From assembly GCA_052148715.1 (NCBI GenBank), contig JBKQHQ010000248.1, positions 9,816 through 73,815 on the forward strand: a stretch of DNA of 64,000 bases, read 5' to 3'. Shown piece after piece: positions 36,065 to 44,647 of the stretch. Position 1 is the first letter of the stretch. The number at the start of each line of letters is the position of its first letter. The DNA comes from JBKQHQ01 sp052148715. GTDB taxonomy: Bacteria; Pseudomonadota; Alphaproteobacteria; Rhizobiales; Xanthobacteraceae. A program made the translations under genes and the position numbers. The notes below the pieces were generated by a model. It was not told the origin of the DNA and did not search any database. It saw only the letters and a list, made by a program, of their open reading frames with translations.

Positions 36065-36775
36065 TCAGCGAAGCTTCGAGTAATAGTGGTCCCAGGTCTT
36101 CTTGAACAGATTGCGGGCCCAAAGCTTTTCGCGGCAGGCCTGCTGCTCCTCGGGGCTGAAGACATACGGCTCGCCGATCTGCCGGGCCATGTATTGACGA
36201 TAGGCGTTCTCCTCTACATAGGCGGCAAGCGCAAAACATTCGAGAATGTCGGCGCCGACGACGACCACCCCATGCGCCTTGAGGAGGGCCGCCGGCCGTT
36301 GGCCGAGAATTGCGGCTAGCTTTTCGCCCATCGGCTTGGTGTTGACCGACAGCGGCGAGTCCAGCACCGGAATGTCGCCGAGCAGGACGCCTTGGGCATA
36401 GACCGGCTTGTATTTCTCACCGACCATGGTGAGAAAGGTCGACCATCTCGGATGCGTATGCATCACCGCGTTGACGTCGGGGCGGCTGCGATAGATCTCG
36501 GAGTGGATGTGGAACTCGAGCGGCGGCTTGTCGCTGCCTTCGATCAGATGCCCGTTGAGATCGACGGCAACGATATCGACAAGGGTGAGCGCGCCGCGCA
36601 CGGAAGCGCCGGAGTTGATCCAGAACGACCCTGCGTCGCGCCGCGCGCTGCAGTGGCCGTTGTGATCGATGATCTCGGCGCGTTCGAGCATGCGGATGGC
36701 GTCAACGAGCTTCTGCTTGAGCTGCTGCGTCGGCGCCCCATCGACGGGCATTTGCTTGACTTGCGATTGCGCCAT
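36065..36775 (-). CDS. Class II aldolase/adducin-family protein A
   Basis: A metal-dependent aldolase or decarboxylase fold. Visible zinc-site residues are the His pair in AVMHTHPRWS and a third His in LLKAHGVVVVG, with the catalytic-type Glu in EFHIHSEIYRSRPD. It has 236 residues from the ATG at 36775 (MAQSQVKQMPVDGAPTQQ). An upstream start at 36802 is possible. Members of this fold include sugar-phosphate aldolases and aromatic-acid decarboxylases, so the substrate is open. A second, clearly different paralogue lies immediately upstream on the same strand, 76 bp away. Confidence 0.85.
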   Translation of the reverse strand: MAQSQVKQMPVDGAPTQQLKQKLVDAIRMLERAEIIDHNGHCSARRDAGSFWINSGASVRGALTLVDIVAVDLNGHLIEGSDKPPLEFHIHSEIYRSRPDVNAVMHTHPRWSTFLTMVGEKYKPVYAQGVLLGDIPVLDSPLSVNTKPMGEKLAAILGQRPAALLKAHGVVVVGADILECFALAAYVEENAYRQYMARQIGEPYVFSPEEQQACREKLWARNLFKKTWDHYYSKLR

Positions 36776-36850
36776 CACGTCCTCGCGTATTGCCCCCGAC
36801 ATCGATCAGGCTCGTCCGCGGTTGCCGCAAAGTCAATGATGCGCGAGGCC

Positions 36851-37618
36851 CTACGCCGTGACCCGGCGCTTCCACAAATTCCAGGAGCGGTTGACGGTGG
36901 CGAGGTTGACCGCGTCGGCAAGGCGCCCTTCGTCGTGGTCGAGCGCGGCGATCGGGCTTCCCAGCGCCACCGCTTGCTGCTGGATGCGTGCATTGATCTC
37001 GGTGAACACGGCGCGAAAGACTGCAGTCTGCAGCGAGGGCCCGACCACCACCATGCCGTGCGCGCGCAGCAGGGCGACGGCCTTGTCGGCGAGCGTTTCG
37101 GCGAGGGCTGCACCCTTCTCGCGGCTGCCGATGATCATGTCGGTCGTGCCGAACAGGTTGCGGATGTCGAACACCGGCACGCCGGCGGCAAGGAAGGCGG
37201 CGTTATGGTACATGGCACGCAGCGGCGTGTGCACCAGGCTGAACGGAATGACCGAGGCCGAATGGCTGTGCACGACGGCCATGACATCGGGGCGCTTGCG
37301 GTAGATCTCGCTGTGAATGAAGCGTTCGAGAAAGGGCTTGCGGGAGGAGGTTTCGCAAGGCTCGCCGGCGAGATCCAATTCCATGATGTCGTCCGCGGTC
37401 ACAAGCGCGGGCGCCAGCGCACACGACATCAAGAACCGATCGGCGCGCCCAGGATGGCGGAGCGAGATATGCCCGGCCGCGTCGAACACGCCTTGATCGG
37501 CAAGGATGCGGCTGCCGGCCGCAAGGTCCTCGAGAACGGCGCGGTCGACCACGCCGCTTGAGCGGCCATCCGGCGTCGGCGCCCCAGCCCGCGCCGTGCT
37601 TGCGTCGCCAAAGCTCAT
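36851..37618 (-). CDS. Class II aldolase/adducin-family protein B
   Basis: Second class II aldolase-fold protein, 255 residues: GVFDAAGHISLRHPG, ERFIHSEIYRKRPDVMAVVHSHSASVIPFSL (catalytic-type Glu and metal His pair) and LLRAHGMVVVGPSL (third His). A strong GGGAGGAACC ribosome site fixes the ATG at 37618. It is cotranscribed with protein A and divergent from the GbsR/MarR regulator at 37770. The two proteins are far from identical, so they may act on different substrates or form a heteromer. The 150-bp divergent gap contains the regulator's palindromic operator. Confidence 0.85.
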   Translation of the reverse strand: MSFGDASTARAGAPTPDGRSSGVVDRAVLEDLAAGSRILADQGVFDAAGHISLRHPGRADRFLMSCALAPALVTADDIMELDLAGEPCETSSRKPFLERFIHSEIYRKRPDVMAVVHSHSASVIPFSLVHTPLRAMYHNAAFLAAGVPVFDIRNLFGTTDMIIGSREKGAALAETLADKAVALLRAHGMVVVGPSLQTAVFRAVFTEINARIQQQAVALGSPIAALDHDEGRLADAVNLATVNRSWNLWKRRVTA

Positions 37619-37734
37619 GGTTCCTCCCGTTCGTCTCGTTCATTCCCGCCGGCCGCCCGCCGCCGACGCTCCCGTATTGTTTCACCGCAGCCAAATTGAA
37701 CAAGGCCTGAACGCTCGATCTTCCCTTCTTCCCC

Positions 37735-37763
37735 TTGACATTCTGTGGTTTCGGTCAGATATT
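37735..37763 (+). promoter_or_regulatory. Promoter of the GbsR/MarR regulator gene
   Basis: TTGACA (37735-37740), a 17-bp spacer, then GATATT (37758-37763). The predicted transcript would begin about seven bases later, at or next to the ATG at 37770. No ribosome-binding sequence precedes that ATG, so the mRNA may be leaderless. Confidence 0.6.
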
Positions 37764-37787
37764 TCTGTCATGACAGAAATATCTGAC
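37754..37787. promoter_or_regulatory. Perfect 34-bp palindrome over the -10 element and start codon: probable operator
   Basis: The left arm GTCAGATATTTCTGTCA (37754-37770) is followed directly by its exact reverse complement (37771-37787). The ATG begins at the centre. The position over the promoter and start codon indicates an autoregulatory binding site for the dimeric regulator it precedes. Confidence 0.8.
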
Positions 37788-38345
37788 GTTACGAAACAGT
37801 TACCGCCCGCGATCGAGCGCTTCGTCCTGCATTGGGGCGACATGGGCGGCCATTGGGGGGTCAACCGCTCAGTGAGCCAGATCCATGCGCTCCTCTATCT
37901 CGCGGAACGGCCCCTGACGGCGGACGACATCGCCGCCACGCTCGACATGGCGCGATCCAATGTGTCGAACTCCATCAAGGAATTGCTGGCCTGGAACCTG
38001 ATCCGGCGGGTGCCGATCAAGGGTGACCGGCGCGACCACTTCGAAGCCGAGACGGACATTTGGGAAGTTTTCTTGCGCATCGCCGCCGGACGCAAGGAAC
38101 GCGAGATCGATCCCGCGGTAGCGGCGCTGCGAGGCTGCGTCATCGAGGCCGACCGCGATCCGGCAGTGCCGCGCGTCGCCGCGCAGCGCCTCGAAGAGAT
38201 GCTGCGTTTCGTCGAGATGATGGAGGGCTGGTACGCGCAGATGCTGAGCGTGCCGAAATCCAAGCTCGCCACTCTGATCCGGCTCGGCAGCAAGGTTTTG
38301 GCCTTCCTGCCGCAGGACAAGACCAATCGGCGGCAGCCTATGTAG
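37770..38345 (+). CDS. GbsR/MarR-type winged-helix transcriptional regulator
   Basis: The 191-residue protein begins MTEISDVTKQLPPAIERFVLHWGDMGGHWGVNRSVSQIHALLYL. GHWGxNRSxxQIHALLYL is the hallmark of the GbsR-like branch of MarR regulators. The winged helix continues RPLTADDIAATLDMARSNVSNSIKELLAWNLIRR (recognition helix SNVSNSIKEL, about residues 66-80). A C-terminal helical region provides dimerisation. The start lies in a perfect palindrome and probably in a leaderless mRNA. It is followed after seven bases by the DUF4166 gene and then by a TIGR01777 gene, a recurring set. The ligand is unknown. Confidence 0.88.
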   Translation: MTEISDVTKQLPPAIERFVLHWGDMGGHWGVNRSVSQIHALLYLAERPLTADDIAATLDMARSNVSNSIKELLAWNLIRRVPIKGDRRDHFEAETDIWEVFLRIAAGRKEREIDPAVAALRGCVIEADRDPAVPRVAAQRLEEMLRFVEMMEGWYAQMLSVPKSKLATLIRLGSKVLAFLPQDKTNRRQPM

Positions 38346-38352
38346 GTGACCC

Positions 38353-39024
38353 ATGCGGCGATACGTGACACGCCAAGCTCACGTCGTTCACGACGATGCC
38401 GCGAACGCCGCTCCACTTGCGGATCTGCGTTTCCGCGCCCTTCTCCGGGATGACGACTGGGCCAAGCTTCCGCCGGCGGTGCGCAGCCGTTTTTCCAAAC
38501 GCCTCGCCGACGGAAACACGGTCGTTTATGTCGGCGAGGTCTTGGAAATGTGGATGAGCCCGGCCGGCTGGCTCTTCGCCCAGGCGGCGCGCTTGATCGG
38601 CGCCCCGCTTCCGACCTCACGCGATTCGCATGTTCCGAGCGTGGTCACGGTCACCGAGGACATGGCGCACGGCGGCCAGATCTGGACCCGGCTTTACGCG
38701 CGCAAGCGCGGTTTTCCACAAATCATCCACTCGTCGAAGCAGTTCACCGGTCCGACCGGGCTTGAGGAATATGTCGGCTTCGGCTTTGGCATGACGCTGA
38801 CGGTCCACGTCGGAGACGGTGTCCTCGTTTTCCGCAGCAACAATTACTTCCTAAAACTCGCGCGGCGGCGCCTTCGCATGCCCGGCTGGGCAAGCCCCGG
38901 CGCCCTGTCGGTGCGCCACGCGGAGCTTGGAAACGGTCGCTTCCTGTTCACGCTTGAGCTCACCCATCCGCGCCTCGGCCCGCTCATCCGTCAGTCGGCC
39001 GCCTTTCGGGAGTCACCGTCATGA
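38353..39024 (+). CDS. DUF4166-domain protein
   Basis: A 223-residue protein of the DUF4166 family: FRALLRDDDWAKLPPAVRSRFSKRLADGNTVVYVGEVLEMWMSPAGWLFAQAARLIGAPLP, then VVTVTEDMAHGGQIWTRLYARKRGFPQIIHSSKQFTGPTGLEEYVGFGFGMTLTVHVGDGVLVFRSNNYFL. The fold is probably a beta-rich lipid- or ligand-binding domain; the function is not established. It is in a tight operon: seven bases after the regulator, and overlapping the next gene by four bases (ATGA). Confidence 0.88.
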   Translation: MRRYVTRQAHVVHDDAANAAPLADLRFRALLRDDDWAKLPPAVRSRFSKRLADGNTVVYVGEVLEMWMSPAGWLFAQAARLIGAPLPTSRDSHVPSVVTVTEDMAHGGQIWTRLYARKRGFPQIIHSSKQFTGPTGLEEYVGFGFGMTLTVHVGDGVLVFRSNNYFLKLARRRLRMPGWASPGALSVRHAELGNGRFLFTLELTHPRLGPLIRQSAAFRESPS

Positions 39025-40559
39025 CATCGCCGCTCCTGTGGGCGCTCATCGCCGTGCAAATCGCCATGGGCGCCTTCGACACGCTCTATCACCACGAGCT
39101 CACGGAGCGCCTCGCCTGGCGTCCGTCGCAAGGTCACGAGCTCGCGCTGCACGCCGCGCGCAACGCGCTCTACGCCCTCCTCTTCCTCACGCTCGGCTTT
39201 GCCGAGGTGCATGGATTTTGGGCGACGCTGACGATGGCCGTTCTCGCCGTGGAGGTGGTCATCACGCTGATGGATTTCGTTGAAGAAGACATGACCCGAA
39301 AACTGCCGGCAAGCGAGCGCATCAACCACACGCTCCTGGCGCTGAACTATGGCGCCATCCTTGTGCTGCTGCTTCCGGTCTTGCTCGGCTGGGCGGCGGA
39401 CAAGACATCGATCCGTCCGGCCTTCTACGGCCCTTGGAGCTTCCTGGCGGCACTGTCCGCCGTGGCGGTCGCCTTGTTCGGGCTGCGCGATTTTTTTGCC
39501 GCGCGCCGCTCCGACCATCTGGTCTTGCCGCCAGCGGAGAAACTGATGGGTGTGTTGGCCCGGCGGCATTGCGTGCTCGTCACCGGCGCGACCGGCTTCA
39601 TCGGCCGCCGCCTCGTGGAAGCGCTCGCTATCGGCGGCCACGAGGTGATCGTGCTCGCGCGCACGGGGGCGAATGCGGCCACGCTCCACCCGCCGTTCCG
39701 GCTGGTGACCAGCCTCGATCAGCTGCCGAGCGCGACCCGCATCGATGCCATCGTCAATCTCGCCGGCGAGCCGATCGCCGATGGATTGTGGACGCGGAGC
39801 AAGCGGCGGCGCATCGTCCGGTCGCGGCTGCGCGTCACCAAGAATATGGTGCATCTGATCGCGCGGCTCGACCAACGCCCGACCGTTTTGATCAGCGGCT
39901 CGGCGATCGGCTGGTACGGGCTACGCGCCGACGAGCGTCTGACGGAGGCGTCCGACGGCGCCGCCTGCTTCACCCGCAATGTCTGCGAGGCCTGGGAAGG
40001 CGCCGCGAGCGAAGCCGAGCGTTATGGCGTGCGCGTGGTGCGGCTGCGCATCGGCTTGGTGCTGGGCTCCCAGGGCGGCCTGCTCGGCAGCATGCTGACG
40101 CCGTTCGACCTCGGTCTCGGCGGTCCGTTAGGCCCCGGCGAGCAATGGATGTCCTGGATCGAGCGCGACGATCTCGTGCGCCTCATCGCCCACTGCATCG
40201 CCACTCCGGATCTTTGCGGCTCGGTCAACGCCGTAGCTCCGCACCCGGTCCGCAATGGGCGGTTTGCGCAGGAGCTCGGCCGGGCGCTGCACCGCCCTGC
40301 CCTGTTGCGCGCTCCCGCTACGCTGCTGCACCTTTTGGGCGGAGCCTTTGCCGACGAGCTCCTGCTCGGCGGGCAACGCGTCCTGCCGCAGAAGGCCCAG
40401 ACGAGCGGTTTCCGGTTTCGGCACCCGACGCTGCGCGGCGCGCTCTGTGAGATACTCGGAGCAACAAACTCCGGCAACGTCGGGCACCCCGGCGCGGCCC
40501 CGGCGTTGTCCAAAACAGGAGAGGAAATTGTCCGCGACCGCTTACGATTTCAGCTTTGA
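39021..40559 (+). CDS. TIGR01777-family NAD(P)-dependent epimerase-like protein with N-terminal membrane domain
   Basis: A fusion of 512 residues. Residues 1-165 hold about four hydrophobic segments (LLWALIAVQIAMGAFDTLYHHEL, LYALLFLTLGF, LLALNYGAILVLLLPVLLGW, FLAALSAVAVALFGL). From residue 180 comes an extended short-chain dehydrogenase/epimerase fold with the nucleotide loop VLVTGATGFIGRRLVEAL, VNLAGEPIADGLWT, SGSAIGWYG, VVRLRIGLVLG and the C-terminal DUF1731-like region (ELLLGGQRVLPQKAQTSGFRFRHP). Substrate unknown. It is translationally coupled to the DUF4166 gene. Its last 32 bases overlap the glutathione peroxidase gene. Confidence 0.88.
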   Translation: MTSPLLWALIAVQIAMGAFDTLYHHELTERLAWRPSQGHELALHAARNALYALLFLTLGFAEVHGFWATLTMAVLAVEVVITLMDFVEEDMTRKLPASERINHTLLALNYGAILVLLLPVLLGWAADKTSIRPAFYGPWSFLAALSAVAVALFGLRDFFAARRSDHLVLPPAEKLMGVLARRHCVLVTGATGFIGRRLVEALAIGGHEVIVLARTGANAATLHPPFRLVTSLDQLPSATRIDAIVNLAGEPIADGLWTRSKRRRIVRSRLRVTKNMVHLIARLDQRPTVLISGSAIGWYGLRADERLTEASDGAACFTRNVCEAWEGAASEAERYGVRVVRLRIGLVLGSQGGLLGSMLTPFDLGLGGPLGPGEQWMSWIERDDLVRLIAHCIATPDLCGSVNAVAPHPVRNGRFAQELGRALHRPALLRAPATLLHLLGGAFADELLLGGQRVLPQKAQTSGFRFRHPTLRGALCEILGATNSGNVGHPGAAPALSKTGEEIVRDRLRFQL

Positions 40560-41022
40560 GGCTCTGGACGGCGGCGCGCTCCCCTTGGTTAAGTTCAAGG
40601 GCCGGCCGTTGCTGATCGTCAATACCGCCTCGCGTTGCGGTTTCACTCCGCAATATGCGGGGCTGCGCGAGCTCTGGCAGCGCCATCGCGACGCCGGTCT
40701 CGTCATCATCGGCGTGCCATCGAACGATTTCGGGGCGCAGGAACCGGGCAGCAGCGAAGACATCGCGGAATTCTGCGAGGTCAATTATGGTGTCGATTTT
40801 CCAATGGCAGCAAAAGTCCCCGTGCGCGGGGCCAAGGCGCACCCGTTGTTTCGCTGGTTGGCCGCCGAGGGCGGCTTCCTGTCGCTCCCGCGCTGGAATT
40901 TCTACAAATATCTGATCGGGCGAGATGGACACTTGGCGACTTGGTTCGCGTCGATGACCACGCCGGACTCCCCCCGCCTCGCCCGCGCCATCGCCGCTGT
41001 AATCGCAAACAGAAGAGTTTAG
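40528..41022 (+). CDS. Glutathione peroxidase (Cys type), TTG start
   Basis: Reduces hydroperoxides with glutathione or thioredoxin. The TTG at 40528 is preceded by AGGAGAGG four bases away, a strong ribosome site, and gives LSATAYDFSFEALDGGALPLVKFKGRPLLIVNTASRCGFTPQYAGL (164 residues, normal). The catalytic tetrad is visible: Cys37 in NTASRCGFTPQY (cysteine in place of selenocysteine), Gln71 in FGAQEPGS, and Trp123 and Asn124 in WNFYKYL. It starts inside the end of the epimerase-like gene and is the last gene of the operon led by the GbsR/MarR regulator. Confidence 0.92.
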   Translation: MSATAYDFSFEALDGGALPLVKFKGRPLLIVNTASRCGFTPQYAGLRELWQRHRDAGLVIIGVPSNDFGAQEPGSSEDIAEFCEVNYGVDFPMAAKVPVRGAKAHPLFRWLAAEGGFLSLPRWNFYKYLIGRDGHLATWFASMTTPDSPRLARAIAAVIANRRV

Positions 41023-41087
41023 GATACCAGGATAGAATAGCCGCAGCGGATGCGCTTGAGCAGACGTGCCGCAGGCGCCCAGTGGCC

Positions 41088-44000
41088 CTACAGCGCCTGC
41101 ACCTCGACTACGCCGGGGACGGCCTTGATGGCGCCGGCGATCTGCGGGGAGACCTTGAAGCGGCCCGGCAGCTTCACCTCGACCTCGGTGCCGGCGTCGA
41201 GCAGGAGCACCATGCTGACCTCCCCGTCGCCCTTGGGCTCGAGGCGGCGGGCGACGCTCTCGATCGGCGCCTCCTCGCGCACGAAGATGCGCAGTCCCTT
41301 CTGCAGCTTCTCGGCGGCGCGGTCGAGCGGCTCGACCGATTGGATGCGGGCGCGGACATCGTCGCCCTGCAACTCGGCGCTGACGAACAACAGCACCGAC
41401 ATGCCGGGCTCGAGCAGATCGCGATGCTGGGCCAGCCCTTCGGCAAAGATGACCGCCTCGTAGTGCCCGGTCGGATCGGAAAGGCCGATGATGCCCATCT
41501 TGTTGCCGGTCTTGGTGCGCCGCTCCGTGCGCGACACGACGGTCGAAGCGATGCGCCCGGCGGTCGCGCCCGCGCGCACCGCGCGCGAGAATTCGGGCCA
41601 TGTCTGCACGCGCATGCGGGTGAGCATGGCCACGTAGTCGTCGAGCGGATGGCCGGTGAGGAAAAAGCCGATCGCGTCGTATTCCTTGCGCATGCGCTCG
41701 GCGGGAAGCCACGGCTCGGCCGCCGGGAATTGCGTTTTCTCGGGCGCGGCCGGGCCGCCGAACAGCTCGTTCTGCCCGATGGCGGCTGATTCCTGCGTGC
41801 GCTGCGCGATCGCCAAGACGGTGTCGACGGCAGCAAAGGCACGCGCGCGGTTCGGCTCAATCTCGTCGAAGGCGCCGGCCGCGGCAAGACTCTCGAGCAC
41901 GCGTTTGTTGACCGCGCGCGGATTGATGCGGCGGGCGAAGTCGGCGATATCGGTGAACGGTTTGGTGCCGCGTGCCGCGACGATGCTTTCGACCGCCTGC
42001 GCGCCGACGCCTTTAAGCGCGCCGAGCGCATAAAAGATCGTGTTGCCGGCGACCTCGAAGGCGACGCTGGAGCGATTGATCGAGGGCGGCTCGACCTTGA
42101 TCTCGAGCCGATCCGCCTCGGCGCGAAACTCGGCGAGCTTGTCGGTATTGCCCATGTCGAGCGTCATCGACGCCGCCAAGAACTCGACCGGATAGTTCGC
42201 CTTCATATAGGCGGTCTGATAGGTGAGTAGGGCATAGGGCGCGGAGTGTGATTTGTTGAACCCGTACTCGGCGAATTTCGCGCACGCATCGAAGATCGTG
42301 TTGGCGGTGGCTTTGTCGATGCCTCTTTCAACGGCCCCCGCCAGGAAGCGGCCGCGTTGCGCGTCCATCTCCGCCTTGATCTTTTTTCCCATCGCACGCC
42401 GCAGGAGGTCGGCCTCGGCGAGGCTGTAGCCGGCGAGGTCGCGCCCGATCTGCTGCACCTGTTCCTGATAGGTGATGATGCCATAGGTGGGCTCGAGAAT
42501 CGGCTGCAGCTTGGGATGCAAGTAGTCCGTCGCCTCGCGGCCGAGCTTGCGCGCGCAGTAGGTCGGGATATTCGCCATCGGACCCGGGCGGTAAAGCGCG
42601 ACCAGCACGATCAGATCCTCGAACCGGTCCGGCCGCATGTCGACCAGCGCCCGGCGCATGCCCTGGCTTTCCACCTGGAACACGCCGACCGTCTCGCCTT
42701 GCTGCAGCATCGCGTAGGTCTTGGCATCGTCTAGCGGAATCCGCAGGAGATCGAGGTCAATACTGCGCCGACGCACGAGCTTGACGGCGACATCGAGGAC
42801 AGTGAGCGTTTTCAGGCCGAGGAAATCGAACTTCACAAGCCCCGCCGGCTCGACCCATTTCATGTTGAACTGGGTCACCGGCATATCCGATTTGGGATCG
42901 CGGTAGAGCGGGACCAGTTCGGTCAGCGGTCGGTCGGCGATGACGATGCCGGCGGCGTGAGTCGAGGCATGGCGCGTCAGCCCCTCGAGCTTTTGCGCGA
43001 TGTCGAAAGCGCGCCTGACTACCGGATCGCTGTCGCGCGCCGCCTGCAGCCGGGGCTCGTCCTCGATGGCCCGTGCCAGCGTGACCGGGGCCGCCGGATT
43101 CTGCGGCACGAGCTTGCACAGCTTGTCCACCTGGCCATAGGGCATCTGCAGGACGCGGCCGACGTCGCGCAGCACGCCGCGCGCCTGCAGCGTGCCGAAG
43201 GTGATGATCTGGGCCACTTGATCGCGGCCGTAGCGCTCCTGCACGTAGCGGATCACCTCGTCGCGCCGGTCCTGGCAGAAATCGATGTCGAAGTCCGGCA
43301 TGGAGACGCGCTCGGGATTGAGGAAGCGCTCGAACAGCAGACCGAAGCGGATCGGGTCGAGATCGGTTATGGTGAGCGCGTAGGCGACGAGGGAGCCGGC
43401 GCCCGAACCGCGGCCGGGACCGACCGGAATCGATTGGTTCTTGGCCCACTGGATGAAATCGGCGACGATCAAAAAGTAGCCTGGATATTTCATCCGCTCG
43501 ATGACGCCGAGTTCGAAGGCGAGCCGGGCCTGATAGTCCTCGACCGTGACGCCGGGCGCCGCCCCGTGCACTGCGATGCGCTGATCGAGGCCCGCCTGCG
43601 CGCGCCGGCGCAGCTCCAACGCCTCATCGGCGGTCTCGCCGCCCTGACCGACCGTGAACCGCGGCAGAATCGGCGCATGCTTGCGCGGGCGGAAGGCGCA
43701 GCGCTGCGCGATCTCCACGGTCGAGGCGAGCGCCTCGGGCAGATCGGCGAACAAGGCCGCCATCTCTGCGGCGCTCTTGAACCGGTGCTGCGGCGTGAGC
43801 TGGCGGCGATCGGTCTCCGCGAGCAACCGTCCTTCGGCAATGCAGATGAGCGCGTCGTGCGCCTCATAATCCTCGGCACGCGCGAAAAACGGCTCGTTCG
43901 CAGCGACGAGCGGTAGGCTTTTGCCGTAGGCGAAATCAAGGAGGCAGCCTTCGGTCGCGCGCTCCGCGGCGGTGCCGTGGCGTTGCAGCTCGACATAGAG

Positions 44001-44531
44001 CGCGTCGCCGAATATTTCGCGCAGCTCATCGCAGCGCGCCGCGGCGAGATCCGTCTGCCCGGCCGCGATGGCGAGATCGAGGGGGCCGGCCGGCCCCCCG
44101 GTCAGCGCGATCAAACCCTCGGTCTCTTCGCGCAGCCAGGCGAGCTTGAGATGCGGGGACTCATTGGGCGGCGTCTCCAAGAAGGCGCGCGAGGTGAGCC
44201 GCATGAGGCAGCGATAACCATCCTCTCGCGCCGCCAACAGCACCACTCGCGGCCGTATCGGGGCGTTGCCGGCGCCCCCGCGGCGTTGGCCGTTGTCCTG
44301 GTCGCCGAAGTCGACAGCAAGCGAGCAGCCGATGATCGGCTGGATCCCGCTCGCCGCCATTTTTTCCGAGAATTCCAGGGCCCCGAACATGTTGTCGGTG
44401 TCGGTGAGCGCCAGCGCTGGCTGGCGGTCCGCCTTGGCAAGCTCCGCCAGCTTAGCAATGGGCAAGGCGCCTTCGAGCAGCGAATAGGCGGAGTGCACGT
44501 GCAAGTGCACAAAGACTGGTGCGGCAGCCAT
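41088..44531 (-). CDS. dnaE: DNA polymerase III alpha subunit
   Basis: Replicative polymerase, 1147 residues. The N-terminal PHP domain starts FVHLHVHSAYSLLEGALPIAKL. The C-family polymerase active site includes GPGRGSGAGSLVAYAL and PDFDIDFCQDRRDEVI around residues 380-420. The finger region KSHSAPYALLTYQTAYMKANYP, a tandem helix-hairpin-helix part and a C-terminal OB fold (TAGRIASTVVSRTERRTKTGNKMGII) follow. The ATG at 44531 has GAGGGG just upstream. A small SOS-controlled gene ends 116 bp upstream on the same strand with no minus-strand terminator visible between, so readthrough into dnaE is possible. Confidence 0.97.
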   Translation of the reverse strand: MAAAPVFVHLHVHSAYSLLEGALPIAKLAELAKADRQPALALTDTDNMFGALEFSEKMAASGIQPIIGCSLAVDFGDQDNGQRRGGAGNAPIRPRVVLLAAREDGYRCLMRLTSRAFLETPPNESPHLKLAWLREETEGLIALTGGPAGPLDLAIAAGQTDLAAARCDELREIFGDALYVELQRHGTAAERATEGCLLDFAYGKSLPLVAANEPFFARAEDYEAHDALICIAEGRLLAETDRRQLTPQHRFKSAAEMAALFADLPEALASTVEIAQRCAFRPRKHAPILPRFTVGQGGETADEALELRRRAQAGLDQRIAVHGAAPGVTVEDYQARLAFELGVIERMKYPGYFLIVADFIQWAKNQSIPVGPGRGSGAGSLVAYALTITDLDPIRFGLLFERFLNPERVSMPDFDIDFCQDRRDEVIRYVQERYGRDQVAQIITFGTLQARGVLRDVGRVLQMPYGQVDKLCKLVPQNPAAPVTLARAIEDEPRLQAARDSDPVVRRAFDIAQKLEGLTRHASTHAAGIVIADRPLTELVPLYRDPKSDMPVTQFNMKWVEPAGLVKFDFLGLKTLTVLDVAVKLVRRRSIDLDLLRIPLDDAKTYAMLQQGETVGVFQVESQGMRRALVDMRPDRFEDLIVLVALYRPGPMANIPTYCARKLGREATDYLHPKLQPILEPTYGIITYQEQVQQIGRDLAGYSLAEADLLRRAMGKKIKAEMDAQRGRFLAGAVERGIDKATANTIFDACAKFAEYGFNKSHSAPYALLTYQTAYMKANYPVEFLAASMTLDMGNTDKLAEFRAEADRLEIKVEPPSINRSSVAFEVAGNTIFYALGALKGVGAQAVESIVAARGTKPFTDIADFARRINPRAVNKRVLESLAAAGAFDEIEPNRARAFAAVDTVLAIAQRTQESAAIGQNELFGGPAAPEKTQFPAAEPWLPAERMRKEYDAIGFFLTGHPLDDYVAMLTRMRVQTWPEFSRAVRAGATAGRIASTVVSRTERRTKTGNKMGIIGLSDPTGHYEAVIFAEGLAQHRDLLEPGMSVLLFVSAELQGDDVRARIQSVEPLDRAAEKLQKGLRIFVREEAPIESVARRLEPKGDGEVSMVLLLDAGTEVEVKLPGRFKVSPQIAGAIKAVPGVVEVQAL

Positions 44532-44585
44532 GGCCCCTCACGATCGCAAAGGCCGCGATCGTGCGGCGCCAGCCCTGCCCTGTCC

Positions 44586-44610
44586 ACCACACCATGGTGT
44601 GGTTTTTTTT
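44586..44610 (+). terminator. Terminator-like perfect palindrome with T-run on the + strand, upstream of dnaE
   Basis: ACCACACCATGGTGTGGT (44586-44603, perfect) followed by a T-run to 44610. The orientation fits a + strand transcript, yet the adjoining genes face the other way. On the minus strand the hairpin has no T-run, so it should not stop transcription into dnaE. It may instead be an operator or the end of an antisense RNA. Confidence 0.55.
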
Positions 44611-44647
44611 CGGGCGGGGAGGCGCCGCACGACCCGGGGGGGGCTCG

